Positions 36,006 to 43,560 of a DNA stretch of 64,000 nt are shown here, one piece after another. The notes below the pieces were generated by a model. The model did not search any database, had not been told where the DNA came from, and saw nothing but the letters and a program-made list of their open reading frames with translations. A program made the translations under genes and the position numbers. Each line of letters starts with the position of its first letter. Positions within the stretch are counted from its first letter, which is position 1. This DNA comes from Cellulosimicrobium sp. ES-005 (GTDB taxonomy: Bacteria; Actinomycetota; Actinomycetes; Actinomycetales; Cellulomonadaceae), in assembly GCF_040448685.1 (NCBI RefSeq), contig NZ_CP159290.1, positions 3,410,001-3,474,000 of the forward strand, read 5' to 3'.

Positions 36006-36842
36006 TCACATGTCCTTCCGCACACGACCGCTCACTCGCAGGCCGTGGGCGCGCAGCGTCCGGGCGAACGGGCGCAGCTCGCGCCTGGCGGCCCTCGTGC
36101 TCTCGGGAATCGAGAAAGTGTGCTTGCGCTTGTGGCGGTCCACCAGGCGAAGTACCTCACGGTTTCGGGTCTTGACGTGCCACCCCTGGGCTTCCGCTGC
36201 GCGACAGATGTAGTCGATCTCGTCTTCGAGACGTTTTACATCACCGGCGGGGTTAGCGATCGTGAATGAGCTGCCGGCACCTCCGCGCGCAGCCTTCTCC
36301 GCCGACCTCCGCTGCCTAGCGCTCTGGCCAGCTAGTCGCTGAGTTGTCGCCGGAGTCGGGGCTTCGGTCGCTTGGCGCGGGCCAAGCTTCTTGATCTGCT
36401 CCACAGCGTCGAGCAGGCCGCCGGTCAGGGAGGCTCTGACGTTGCTGTCCTCGCGCTCCGCGTACGCCGAGAGCAGCGTGAATCCACCGAGGTCCGACGG
36501 CAGCTTGACCCCCTCCTTTGGGGGCAAGATGAAGACCCGTTCTGGTCCGATCACACCCATGAAGAGGCCCAGCTCAAAGACAACGTTGTCCCGTGGGGCC
36601 TTACCGACGACCTGCCGAGACTCGACCATGTCGTCTGCCGACAAGACCAGGACGGCAAAGTCGGACTCCCTCGCCTCTCCGACGAGTGATTGCAGGGTCG
36701 TCTGAGAGGCACCGAAGGTCCCCTGGTTCCACACCGTGCACTCGATGTTCGCCTCACGCTTGCTCTCCAGAACGACCTGGAGGTTCTGGGCAACAGTGAG
36801 CGCCTCGGACGACGACCCGATGAAGACGTGCAACTTACTCAA
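36006..36842 (-). CDS. TIR-like (Cap12/Pycsar-TIR type) effector with HicA-like C-terminal domain
   Basis: 278 residues from a TTG at 36842, chosen because GGAGG is 8 bases upstream and the family begins right there with KLHVFIGSSSEA. The first 135 residues match the predicted nucleotide-binding TIR-like family (PF10137): CTVWNQGTF, DFAVLVLSADDM, RDNVVFELGLFMG. In cyclic-nucleotide defence these domains degrade NAD+. After a charged linker, the last 75 residues (GWHVKTRNREVLRL ... HTFSIP ... LRAHGLRV) resemble a HicA/double-stranded-RNA-binding fold. No cyclase gene is adjacent. Slightly lower GC than the chromosome. Confidence 0.75.
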   Translation of the reverse strand: MSKLHVFIGSSSEALTVAQNLQVVLESKREANIECTVWNQGTFGASQTTLQSLVGEARESDFAVLVLSADDMVESRQVVGKAPRDNVVFELGLFMGVIGPERVFILPPKEGVKLPSDLGGFTLLSAYAEREDSNVRASLTGGLLDAVEQIKKLGPRQATEAPTPATTQRLAGQSARQRRSAEKAARGGAGSSFTIANPAGDVKRLEDEIDYICRAAEAQGWHVKTRNREVLRLVDRHKRKHTFSIPESTRAARRELRPFARTLRAHGLRVSGRVRKDM

Positions 36843-36945
36843 CCTGAGCACCTCCGGGGCGCGACTATGCAAACTTCTCCGGCGCCCCGTCTGACGCCGC
36901 ACCGCCGTGCTGGTGAGGGAGAGCGCCCCTTCTGGCCGAGCCAGC

Positions 36946-37513
36946 CTATGTCCCGATCGCGTCCATGTGCCGGTAGAGCGTGTCGCGCGAGACGCCGAGC
37001 GCGCGCGACGGCGGCTCGGGACTGCCCGCCGGCTAGCGCGACACGCGCGGCCGCTCCACGGTCGGGTGTCATGACGCTCGGGCGGCCGCCAACACGGCCG
37101 CGGGCGCGGGCGGCGGCGAGGCCGCCGAGGGTGCGTTCGCAGGCGAGGTCGGCTTCCATCTGCGCGACGGCGGCGAGCACGTGCACCATGAGCCGCCCGG
37201 TCGCGCTCGAGGTATCGATCGTCTCCGTGAGCGACCGGAGCGTGACGCCGCGCTCGTCGAGGTCGCGCACAAGGCGCGCGACGTGCGCTGCGGAGCGTCC
37301 GAGCCGGTCGAGCTTCGTGACGACGAGCGTGTCCCCCTCCCGCAGCCCGGCGAGGAGTCGGGCGAGCTCGGGGCGGTCCTCGCGGCGCCCGGAGGTCTTC
37401 TCCACGACGACGTCGCGGACGTCGACGCCGCCGACGTCGGTGAGCGCGTCGACCTGAGCGTCGAGGCTCCGCGCCGTGGTGGAGACCCGGGCATACCCGT
37501 AGACGTGTGCCAT
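36946..37513 (-). pseudogene. Serine recombinase (resolvase), frameshifted in the HTH
   Basis: N-terminal catalytic domain is intact from ATG 37513: YGYARVSTT with the nucleophilic Ser, TKLDRLGRS, and SATGRLMVHVLAAVAQMEADL. At a GC-dinucleotide run (36998-37008) two bases are missing relative to the expected ALGVSRDTLYRHM HTH, which then reads correctly in the next frame to a TAG at 36946. The shifted frame instead runs on to 36839, ending just past the TIR gene start. The protein would cut DNA but bind poorly, unless slippage restores the frame. Confidence 0.75.
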
Positions 37514-37528
37514 GTCGGCGACGGTAGC

Positions 37529-37567
37529 GAAAACCCCTGGGTCGCGTTCTGCGTCACCGGGGTTTTC
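37529..37567. repeat. Inverted repeat at the resolvase promoter
   Basis: GAAAACCCC (37529-37537) pairs with GGGGTTTTC (37559-37567), just upstream of the resolvase ATG. Likely the recombinase's own site or operator. Confidence 0.55.
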
Positions 37568-37627
37568 GGGCACTAGTTCTGCGACATGTTCTTGCGGCGT
37601 GTCGCGGTTGCCGTCGAGGTGTCCGGG

Positions 37628-37655
37628 AAACGGTCGGTTCTGCGGTGTCAGACAA
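37628..37655 (+). repeat. Hairpin-associated repeat, copy 1 (partial)
   Basis: AAACGGTCGGTTCTGCGG (37628-37645) continues with TGTCAGACAA, and is shared with copies at 39884, 42313 and, shortened, 50941. Here the preceding hairpin is degenerate. Confidence 0.6.
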
Positions 37656-38748
37656 CCTTGTTGGAAGTCACCAATCCGCTGCCCGCCCCGGGCGGCGAGA
37701 GCCGATGGGCGAGACGTTGCGCGTCGCAGTGGACATACCCGAGTAGGGCTGAGCCGCGGTCGCGTTGCCAGGGCCGTCCGATCGCGTACAGCCCGGGCAC
37801 GGGGGTGGTGTCACCATCGACGACGAGGGCGCCGCCCTCGTCGAGCGCGCCCGGGATGATCCAGGTGTCGTCGTGCCGGTACCCGGTGGCCTACACCACC
37901 GCTGCGGGCCGCAGGCTGTGACCGTCGACGAACTGGACCGTGCCGCGGTCGGCCGCCGCGGCCCGGGAATGGAACGTGACGCCGGCGGCGCGCAGGGCGC
38001 GGCGCGGAGTGCCGATGACGGGCTCGTTCGCGCTCAGGCGGCGCCCGACGAGCGAGGTGGGCGGGGCGTGGATCGCGCGGGTGGTGGTGAGCCACCAGAA
38101 CAGGTCCCGCCCCAGGACGCGCTGCGGGAGCTCGCGCAGGCGCGCACCCTCCGACAGGTGCACGGCCCGCCCGGCCCTGGCGAGCTCGAGCGCGATCTGG
38201 CGTCCGGAGTTCGCGCCCCCGACCACGAGCACCGGCCCTGCGGGGAGCAGGTCCGGGCGCCGGTAGTCGTCGGTGTGGGCCTGCTCGACACCCGCGCCCA
38301 GACGGGCCGTGAACGACGGCGTCCAGAGCCGGCCGAACGCACCGGTGGCCACGACCACCCGGCCTGCACGGATCGTCTCCCCACCGGCCAGCTGCAGACG
38401 AAAGTCGCCTGCCGCGCCCTCCAGGCGAGTGACCTCGGCGCCGGTGCGCACGGGCAGGTCGAACCGTGTCGCGTAGTCCTCGAGGTAGGCCGCCACCTCG
38501 TCCTTGCCGGGGTAGGACCACGGGTCGGCGGGGAACGCCGCCCCGGGCAGGGCGTCGTACCGCGCGGGGGTGAACAGGCGCAGCGAGTCCCACCGTTCCG
38601 CCCATCTCGCCCCCACCCTCTCGGCGCGCTCGAGCAGCAACGCATCGCCGCCGCCGCGGGTCAGGTAGTACCCGAGCGCGAGCCCGGCCTGACCCGCGCC
38701 GACCACGACGACGTCGCGCACGTCATCCGGTCCCCCTGAAGTGCTCAC
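37648..38748 (-). pseudogene. Flavin monooxygenase (CzcO/FMO-like) with an internal stop
   Basis: From GTG 38748: FAD-binding GAGQAGLALG, FMO-like WDSLRLFTPARYDALPG, NADPH-binding GGANSGRQIALELA, then a TAG right after RPAAVV where the family has Tyr-Ala-Thr-Gly. The frame continues past the stop with ATGYRHDDTWIIPGALDE and GLYAIGRPWQRDRGSALLGYV to TGA at 37648. A single TAC/TAT to TAG change would explain it. Divergent from the CmtR-like gene and probably once part of the same metal or metalloid response. Confidence 0.85.
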
Positions 38749-38758
38749 GGCGCAGACA

Positions 38759-38776
38759 GTACACGCAACCGTGTAC
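38759..38776. promoter_or_regulatory. Operator between the monooxygenase and cmtR-like genes
   Basis: Perfect 7-bp arms GTACACG-CAAC-CGTGTAC, 4 bases before the regulator start. Position and symmetry fit an ArsR/SmtB-family site controlling both divergent genes. Confidence 0.65.
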
Positions 38777-38780
38777 CGTC

Positions 38781-39119
38781 GTGAGTATGGAGACGGTGAC
38801 CCTCACCCACACCGCGGCCCTGGCCAGACTCGGGCACGCCCTGTCCGACGAGACGCGGGCACGGATCATGCTGACGCTGCGCGAGGCACCGGCCTACCCG
38901 GCCGACCTCGCCGACGCCCTCGGCGTCTCGCGCCAGGTCATGTCGAACCAGCTCGCCTGCCTGCGGGGCTGCGGGCTCGTCGAGGCGATCCCGGACGGTC
39001 GGCGCACCTGGTATCGCCTGGCCGACTCCCACCTCGCGCCGGCGCTGGACGACCTGCTCAAGCTCGTCGTCACCGTCGACCCGACCTGCTGCTCGCCCGA
39101 GGGGTGCACCTGCTCATGA
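38781..39119 (+). CDS. CmtR-like ArsR/SmtB metal-sensing repressor
   Basis: 112 residues, GTG 38781 or ATG 38787. Winged HTH (YPADLADALGVSRQVMSNQLACLRGCGLV) with two Cys spaced by three residues exactly as in the Cd/Pb sensor CmtR of mycobacteria, plus the conserved YRLADSHLA. The C-terminus CCSPEGCTC adds four Cys that could complete the site. Expected to leave the DNA when Cd, Pb or a similar soft metal binds. Its stop overlaps the ATG of the CDF transporter. Confidence 0.88.
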   Translation: MSMETVTLTHTAALARLGHALSDETRARIMLTLREAPAYPADLADALGVSRQVMSNQLACLRGCGLVEAIPDGRRTWYRLADSHLAPALDDLLKLVVTVDPTCCSPEGCTCS

Positions 39120-39823
39120 CGTCCCTCAGCATCGGGCCCAAGCCGCTGTCCGCCGCCCGGCGCGCCGTACTCGAACGGCGGGTGCGCTGGATCGTCGCCG
39201 CCACGATCACCTACAACGTCCTCGAGGCCGTCGTCGCCATTGCCGCCGGCCGGATCGCGTCCTCGGCCGCCCTCGTCGGGTTCGGTCTCGACTCCGTCGT
39301 CGAGGTGCTCTCCGCGGCCGCCGTCGCTTGGCAGTTCGCCGCGCCCGACCCGCACCGGCGCGAACGCACGGCCATGCGCCTGATCGCCCTCAGTTTCTTC
39401 GGCCTGGCCGTGTTCGTGTCCGTCGACGCCGTGCGCACGCTGTTCGGCGCGGCCGAGCCCGACCACTCCACCGTCGGGATCGTGCTCGCCGCCGTCAGCC
39501 TGGCGATCATGCCCTTCCTGTCGTGGTTCGAACGCCGCACCGGGCGCGAGCTCGGCTCTGCCTCAGCCGTCGCGGACTCCAAGCAGACGCTGCTGTGCAC
39601 ATACTTGTCCGCGGTGCTCCTGGCCGGGCTGCTGCTCAACTCCACCCTCGGCTGGACGTGGGCCGACCCGCTCGCCGCCCTGGTCATCGCCGCCGTCGCC
39701 GTCAAGGAAGGCCTTGAAGCCTGGCGCGGCGACGCCTGCTGCACGCCCGTAGGCGCGCTCCTGGGCCACGACGACGAGGACGCCGGCTGCACCGACGGCT
39801 GCTGCACACCCGGCACGGAGTAA
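39116..39823 (+). CDS. Cation diffusion facilitator-like transporter
   Basis: 235 residues, ATGA overlap with the regulator. Six hydrophobic helices; GFGLDSVVEVLSA and WADPLAALVIAA carry the Asp residues typical of CDF metal sites, with ADSKQTLLCTYLSAVLLAG between. No large cytosolic domain; instead a Cys-rich tail (DACCTPVG ... GCTDGCCTPG) that may chelate thiophilic metal. With the CmtR-like sensor it should export Cd, Zn or Pb. A hairpin repeat follows. Confidence 0.85.
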   Translation: MTSLSIGPKPLSAARRAVLERRVRWIVAATITYNVLEAVVAIAAGRIASSAALVGFGLDSVVEVLSAAAVAWQFAAPDPHRRERTAMRLIALSFFGLAVFVSVDAVRTLFGAAEPDHSTVGIVLAAVSLAIMPFLSWFERRTGRELGSASAVADSKQTLLCTYLSAVLLAGLLLNSTLGWTWADPLAALVIAAVAVKEGLEAWRGDACCTPVGALLGHDDEDAGCTDGCCTPGTE

Positions 39824-39842
39824 CCAGCACGCAGAACCCCGC

Positions 39843-39909
39843 GTTCGTCAGGCGTCGCAGAACCTCCTTCTGCGACGCCTGACAAACGGTCAGTTCTGCA
39901 GCTGTCGGC
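39843..39909 (+). repeat. Hairpin-associated repeat, copy 2
   Basis: Arms 39843-39862 and 39868-39887 pair over 20 bp with one mismatch around CCTCC, followed by the shared AAACGGTCAGTTCTGCA tail. The left flank (ACGCAGAACC) is also shared with copy 4 at 50.9 kb. 39910-40216 holds no recognisable intact gene. Confidence 0.75.
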
Positions 39910-40216
39910 AGCGTTGTAGATCTCAGACAAGGCGCGCCCTTGGTGGCGGCGCGAGTCGGTCTACTGTCGAGCGGTCCTTTCGCCTCCCGCAGTTCGATGT
40001 CTACCTCGGTCGCATCCTCGCCGCCTGCGACGTCGCGATCGTCGCCGGCTCCCTCGCCTGGGGCATGGCCATTGCGGCGCCGGAGTGTGACCGCGCCAGC
40101 GTTGGCCGCGGAAGTTGCTGTGCGCCGTCACCTTCGCCACGGCTACGAGGACGGGGAGGGCGGGACTGCGACATCGAAGTTCGGCGGTCCGAACTATTTT
40201 TTACGGCTCACCTTGA

Positions 40217-40264
40217 CCACTACATGTTGTGTGACTAGCGTGGCCAAGCCACTACATCTACCGA
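40217..40264 (+). promoter_or_regulatory. Pair of NrdR boxes upstream of nrdI-nrdF
   Basis: Box 1 at 40217-40232 has core CTACATGTTG, a full match to C-N-A-N-A-T-N-T-N-G. Box 2 at 40249-40264 has CTACATCTAC, one mismatch at the last G. Their starts are 32 bp apart, the same as before nrdD. A TAGCGT -10-like hexamer (40236) lies between them, so bound NrdR would block it. Confidence 0.75.
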
Positions 40265-40277
40265 AGGGTGCACGGAC

Positions 40278-40703
40278 GTGAGCGAGCTCGGAGCGCTGGT
40301 GTACTTTTCGAGCGTCAGTGAGAACACCCACCGTTTCGTGCAGCGTGTGGACCCGACTCGCCTCGGACTGGAGTGCCATCGCGTTCCGCTGCGTCCGCGT
40401 GAGGGGGTCTTGCGTGTGACCGAGCCCTTCGTGCTGGTCCTGCCGACCTACGGTGGCGGCAACGAGGGCGGTGCCGTCCCGCGCCAGGTCGTGAAGTTCC
40501 TCAACGACGCGCACAACCGGTCGTTGATCCGCGGCGTCATCGCCGCGGGCAACACCAACTTCGGCGAGGCGTACTGCATCGCCGGCGACATCATCTCCGC
40601 GAAGTGCCAGGTGCCCTACCTGTACGCCTTCGAGCTCCTGGGGACAGCCGAGGACGCTGAGCGTGTGCGCGACGGCCTGGCCCGCATGACCGCCGCCCAC
40701 TGA
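40278..40703 (+). CDS. nrdI: NrdI flavodoxin-like activator of ribonucleotide reductase
   Basis: 141 residues, GTG start with GAAGGG upstream. The FMN-binding loops are visible: [15 protein letters not shown] near the start, [17 protein letters not shown] in the middle and the [13 protein letters not shown] loop that contacts the flavin. NrdI supplies superoxide for assembling the NrdF cofactor (Mn-tyrosyl in class Ib, DOPA radical in class Ie). Followed 28 bases later by nrdF and preceded by NrdR boxes. No nrdH or nrdE is present. Confidence 0.93.
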   Translation: MSELGALVYFSSVSENTHRFVQRVDPTRLGLECHRVPLRPREGVLRVTEPFVLVLPTYGGGNEGGAVPRQVVKFLNDAHNRSLIRGVIAAGNTNFGEAYCIAGDIISAKCQVPYLYAFELLGTAEDAERVRDGLARMTAAH

Positions 40704-40731
40704 CCAGCCCACCACGAAAGGACATCCACCC

Positions 40732-41727
40732 GTGCCCGAACCAGCGCCAACGACGTCCGCGACCTACCACTGCGTCGACCGCATCCGCCCGATCAACTGG
40801 AACCGGATCGAGGACGAGAAGGACCTCGAGGTATGGAACCGCCTGACCGCGAACTTCTGGCTCCCGGAGAAGGTCCCGCTGTCGAACGACCTACCCACCT
40901 GGCGGACCATGAACGATGTGGAGCGCACCACCGTGATGCGCGTGTTCACCGGCCTGACCTTGCTCGACACCGTGCAGGCCAGCCTCGGCGAGGTGTGCCA
41001 GATCCAGGACTCCAAGACCGCCCACGAGGAAGCGATCTACACGAACATCGCCTTCATGCAGTCCGTGCACGCCCGCTCCTACTCCTCGGTGTTCTCCACC
41101 CTCACCAGCACCCAGGAGATCGACGCGGCCTACGAGTGGGCCGTAGGGCACGACGTCCTCCAACGCCGCGCGACGCTTGTCATGGAGCACTACGTCGGCA
41201 ACGACCCGTTGCGCCGCAAGGCGTCCGCGGTCCTGCTGTCCTCGTTCCTCCTCTACGCCGGGTTCTACCTCCCGCTCTACCTGTCCTGCCGCGGAACCCT
41301 GACCAACACCGCGGACATGGTCCGCCTCATCCTGCGCGACAAGGCCGTGCACGGGTACTACAGCGGATACAAGTACCAGCGCGGCCTCGAGCAGGCTTCG
41401 CCGCGTCGTCGGCGCGACCTGCACGACTTCACCCACGACCTCCTGCGCGAGCTGTACGACCTCGAGCTTGCCTACACCGCAGACGTGTTCGACGACCTCG
41501 GCCTGACCGCCGACGCCCAGGGCTTCGTCCGCTACAACGCGAACAAGGCACTCATGAACCTCGGCTACGACAGCCTCTTCACCGCCGAGGACACGCGCGT
41601 CAGCCCCGAGGTCCTCGCCGCACTGTCTCCCGGCGCGGACGAGAACCACGACTTCTTCTCGGGCTCCGGTTCGTCCTACGTCATCGGCCGCGCCGTCGAG
41701 ACCAACGACCACGACTGGGACTTCTAG
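40732..41727 (+). CDS. nrdF: NrdF with QSK metal-ligand substitutions: putative metal-free class Ie R2
   Basis: 331 residues, closely similar in layout to class Ib NrdF up to the C-terminal DDWDF-like tail (DHDWDF) that docks on NrdE. Aligned with class Ib proteins, Asp79, His113, His207 and the radical Tyr117 (VHARSY) are kept, but the three ligand glutamates are replaced: Gln110 (FMQSVH), Ser170 (LLSSFLLYAGF) and Lys204 (RDKAVHG). This Q-S-K set defines one of the two known class Ie groups, in which no metal is bound and a DOPA radical forms with NrdI help. The rest of the protein shows no sign of decay, so these are not random losses. Confidence 0.92.
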   Translation: MPEPAPTTSATYHCVDRIRPINWNRIEDEKDLEVWNRLTANFWLPEKVPLSNDLPTWRTMNDVERTTVMRVFTGLTLLDTVQASLGEVCQIQDSKTAHEEAIYTNIAFMQSVHARSYSSVFSTLTSTQEIDAAYEWAVGHDVLQRRATLVMEHYVGNDPLRRKASAVLLSSFLLYAGFYLPLYLSCRGTLTNTADMVRLILRDKAVHGYYSGYKYQRGLEQASPRRRRDLHDFTHDLLRELYDLELAYTADVFDDLGLTADAQGFVRYNANKALMNLGYDSLFTAEDTRVSPEVLAALSPGADENHDFFSGSGSSYVIGRAVETNDHDWDF

Positions 41728-41753
41728 ACCCCACCCACCCCAGACAGGACCCC

Positions 41754-42230
41754 ATGACCACCACGCACCGCACCACCGCCCTACTCACCCACCACCTCGG
41801 ACTCCCCACACCCGACGAGCAGGAGGCAACCATCCGCGACGCCGGCATCAGCGTCGACGAGCACACCACCATCGCCCCGCTCACGGACGAGGACTGGGCC
41901 GACGCCGTCGCCTCGATCGCCGCGGGACTCGGCCCGGGCGACACCCTCGCTGTCGCACGGCTCGTCGCGCTCGGCGCAACCCCCCGCCTCCTGCTCGACG
42001 CGCTCGAGGAGGTGCTCGAACGTGGCGCGCACCTCGCGTGCGCCCACGAACGCATCGACACGCGTACCGCACCCGCCGCAGCACACGCCCTGACGGCCCT
42101 AGCCCATGCCATCGAGGAAGGCCGAGACGTCCGCACCCGGGCCTTCCTCGCCACACCCACACTTCACGGCGTCACCCCGCCCCACGCCCGCTTCGTCCCC
42201 CTTGATTCCTACGAACGCACCACCGCCTGA
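41754..42230 (+). CDS. Unknown helical protein, third gene of the nrdI-nrdF operon
   Basis: 158 residues, ATG 26 bases after the nrdF stop, no promoter between. Sequence is helical with a repeated Ala/Leu pattern (LGPGDTLAVARLVALGATPRLLLDALEEVLERGAHLACAHE) and no known catalytic motif; two Cys at most. Not similar to NrdH, NrdE or thioredoxin. Position suggests a role with the reductase, but this is inference only. Confidence 0.6.
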   Translation: MTTTHRTTALLTHHLGLPTPDEQEATIRDAGISVDEHTTIAPLTDEDWADAVASIAAGLGPGDTLAVARLVALGATPRLLLDALEEVLERGAHLACAHERIDTRTAPAAAHALTALAHAIEEGRDVRTRAFLATPTLHGVTPPHARFVPLDSYERTTA

Positions 42231-42282
42231 TACCGCGCGAGAAGACCCAACCACCACGCGGCACGGCCGCCGTCAGAAGTCG

Positions 42283-42330
42283 GTCGGACGGATCTCCTTG
42301 GGTCCGTCCGACAAACAGTCGGTTGTGCGG
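42283..42330 (+). repeat. Hairpin-associated repeat, copy 3
   Basis: GTCGGACGGA (42283-42292) pairs with TCCGTCCGAC (42303-42312), then the shared tail AAACAGTCGGTTGTGCGG. Lies just after the nrdIF operon and could also end its transcripts. Confidence 0.65.
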
Positions 42331-42453
42331 CGCGCGGCCGGATCCTCTTCGCAAGAGTTCGAACCAGCGTTGGGGCCTGGGGCGGTGAGCCTGGGGGCGG
42401 TCGATGGGATGCTCTCGTTCCATCGGTCGTACTGGAACGAGAGGATCTGCACC

Positions 42454-42663
42454 ATGGTGAGCTTCAAGTTCGACAGCAAGGGCCTGGCCGACCTGCAGAA
42501 GCATATGGAGCAGCAGCTGAAGAAGGCTGAGGTCGAGGCGAACAGGGCGGCTGCACGCGAGTCGACGCCTGAGGCCAAGGCCCGAGCCTTTGCACGGGTC
42601 CTGCGCAAGTACGGGGTCGAGAACGTCAACGAGGCCGAGCTCCGCAAGAAGTTCGGTCGCTGA
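42454..42663 (+). CDS. Small charged coiled-coil protein
   Basis: 69 residues, almost entirely charged helix (LADLQKHMEQQLKKAEVEANRAAARE) with a short C-terminal LRKKFGR. Lies 49 bases upstream of the DUF3800-like gene and probably in the same unit. Function unknown. Confidence 0.5.
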   Translation: MVSFKFDSKGLADLQKHMEQQLKKAEVEANRAAARESTPEAKARAFARVLRKYGVENVNEAELRKKFGR

Positions 42664-42712
42664 ACTCGCGCTCGCCCGCAGAGGTGTCGTTCGGCGTCCG
42701 TACCCTTGCGTC

Positions 42713-43273
42713 GTGCCCATCAGCGTGTCGGACCGTTCCCTGCGAGGAGGTCACGTGTTCGTCGACGAGAGTAAGAAGCAGGACTATCTGCTCGTCGCTG
42801 CGGTGATCATCCCCGGCGAGCTCGGGCTCGCGCGCAAGACGGTGCGTGGTCTGCAGAAGCCCGGCCAGCGCCGGTTGCACATGGTCAAGGAGTCTCCGGC
42901 GCGTCAGCACACGATCCTCTCGACGCTCGGGACGATCGGCGCCCAAGTCACGATCTACCAAGCCAGCGTCGGATACCGCACCAACATCGAGCGGCGCGGA
43001 GCGTGCCTTGAGCGCCTCGTCGAGGACATCGCCACAGCGGGCTGCGCCCGGCTGATGCTCGAGAGCGAGCAAGGAGAGGAAGAGCGCGACCGGCGGCTGC
43101 TGTACCGGGAGACGGGCCGGCGTGGGTGCCGTGACTCGTTGGCGTACGACCACGCGACCGCGGCCGCCGAGCCCTTGTTGGCGATCCCGGACGCGATCGC
43201 GTGGGCCTGGGCCCGTGGTGGTGACGCGCGTCGTCGCGCCGAGCCGCTGGTCGCCGACGTCGTCCGGCTCTAG
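42713..43273 (+). CDS. DUF3800-like (RNase H fold) protein
   Basis: 186 residues, GTG start. Begins with GGHVFVDESKKQDYLLVAAVIIP, resembling the DUF3800 opening strand that carries an Asp-Glu pair, then HMVKESPARQHTIL and a C-terminal DSLAYDHATAAAEPLLAIPDAIAWAWARG with Asp residues where an RNase H-like site would be expected. DUF3800 proteins are frequent in mobile and defence islands with no settled function. A hairpin terminator follows. Confidence 0.6.
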   Translation: MPISVSDRSLRGGHVFVDESKKQDYLLVAAVIIPGELGLARKTVRGLQKPGQRRLHMVKESPARQHTILSTLGTIGAQVTIYQASVGYRTNIERRGACLERLVEDIATAGCARLMLESEQGEEERDRRLLYRETGRRGCRDSLAYDHATAAAEPLLAIPDAIAWAWARGGDARRRAEPLVADVVRL

Positions 43274-43282
43274 AAAGCGCGA

Positions 43283-43320
43283 AACCCGAGCGCCACAACC
43301 GTCCGGAAGGGTCTCGGGTT
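43283..43320 (+). terminator. Terminator after the DUF3800-like gene
   Basis: AACCCGAG (43283-43290) pairs with CTCGGGTT (43313-43320), with further weak pairing inside. Confidence 0.6.
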
Positions 43321-43464
43321 CACTTCTCGCCGCTACTGCGGTGAGCTGTGACAATCTTAGGCACTCGGGTTGCGCGCGCGCAACGAACAGTCCGTTCCCG
43401 CGAGGTGATCTTGGGCGGGCTCCCTCGCCCTGACCATTAAGGCATCCCAAGGATGACTTGAAGA

Positions 43465-43496
43465 GCGACTTTTGCTTGACGGTCGTCAAAAGTCGC
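43465..43496. promoter_or_regulatory. Nested palindrome upstream of the copper/heme cassette
   Basis: GCGACTTTTG (43465-43474) pairs exactly with CAAAAGTCGC (43487-43496), and inside it TTGACG-GT-CGTCAA (43476-43489) is a second perfect palindrome. It ends 64 bases before the first cassette gene. Candidate operator for an unlinked regulator. Confidence 0.55.
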
Positions 43497-43560
43497 CGGT
43501 ACGGTCGAGGCCGGCAGACGGTGACGAAGTGGTCATCGTCCTGGATGAGGGTGTGGGTCG

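Noticed and set aside
36006-36842. Complete Pycsar or CBASS operon
   Set aside because: The TIR-like domain fits such effectors, but no nucleotide cyclase is encoded nearby.
39910-40216. Possible coding stretch reading FRLPQFDVYLGRILAACDV
   Set aside because: No start, short, and the frame degrades; could be a remnant but no family was recognised.
40732-41727. nrdF as a decaying pseudogene because metal ligands are lost
   Set aside because: The three changes are exactly the known Q, S, K set and all other conserved residues, including the C-terminal docking tail, are intact.
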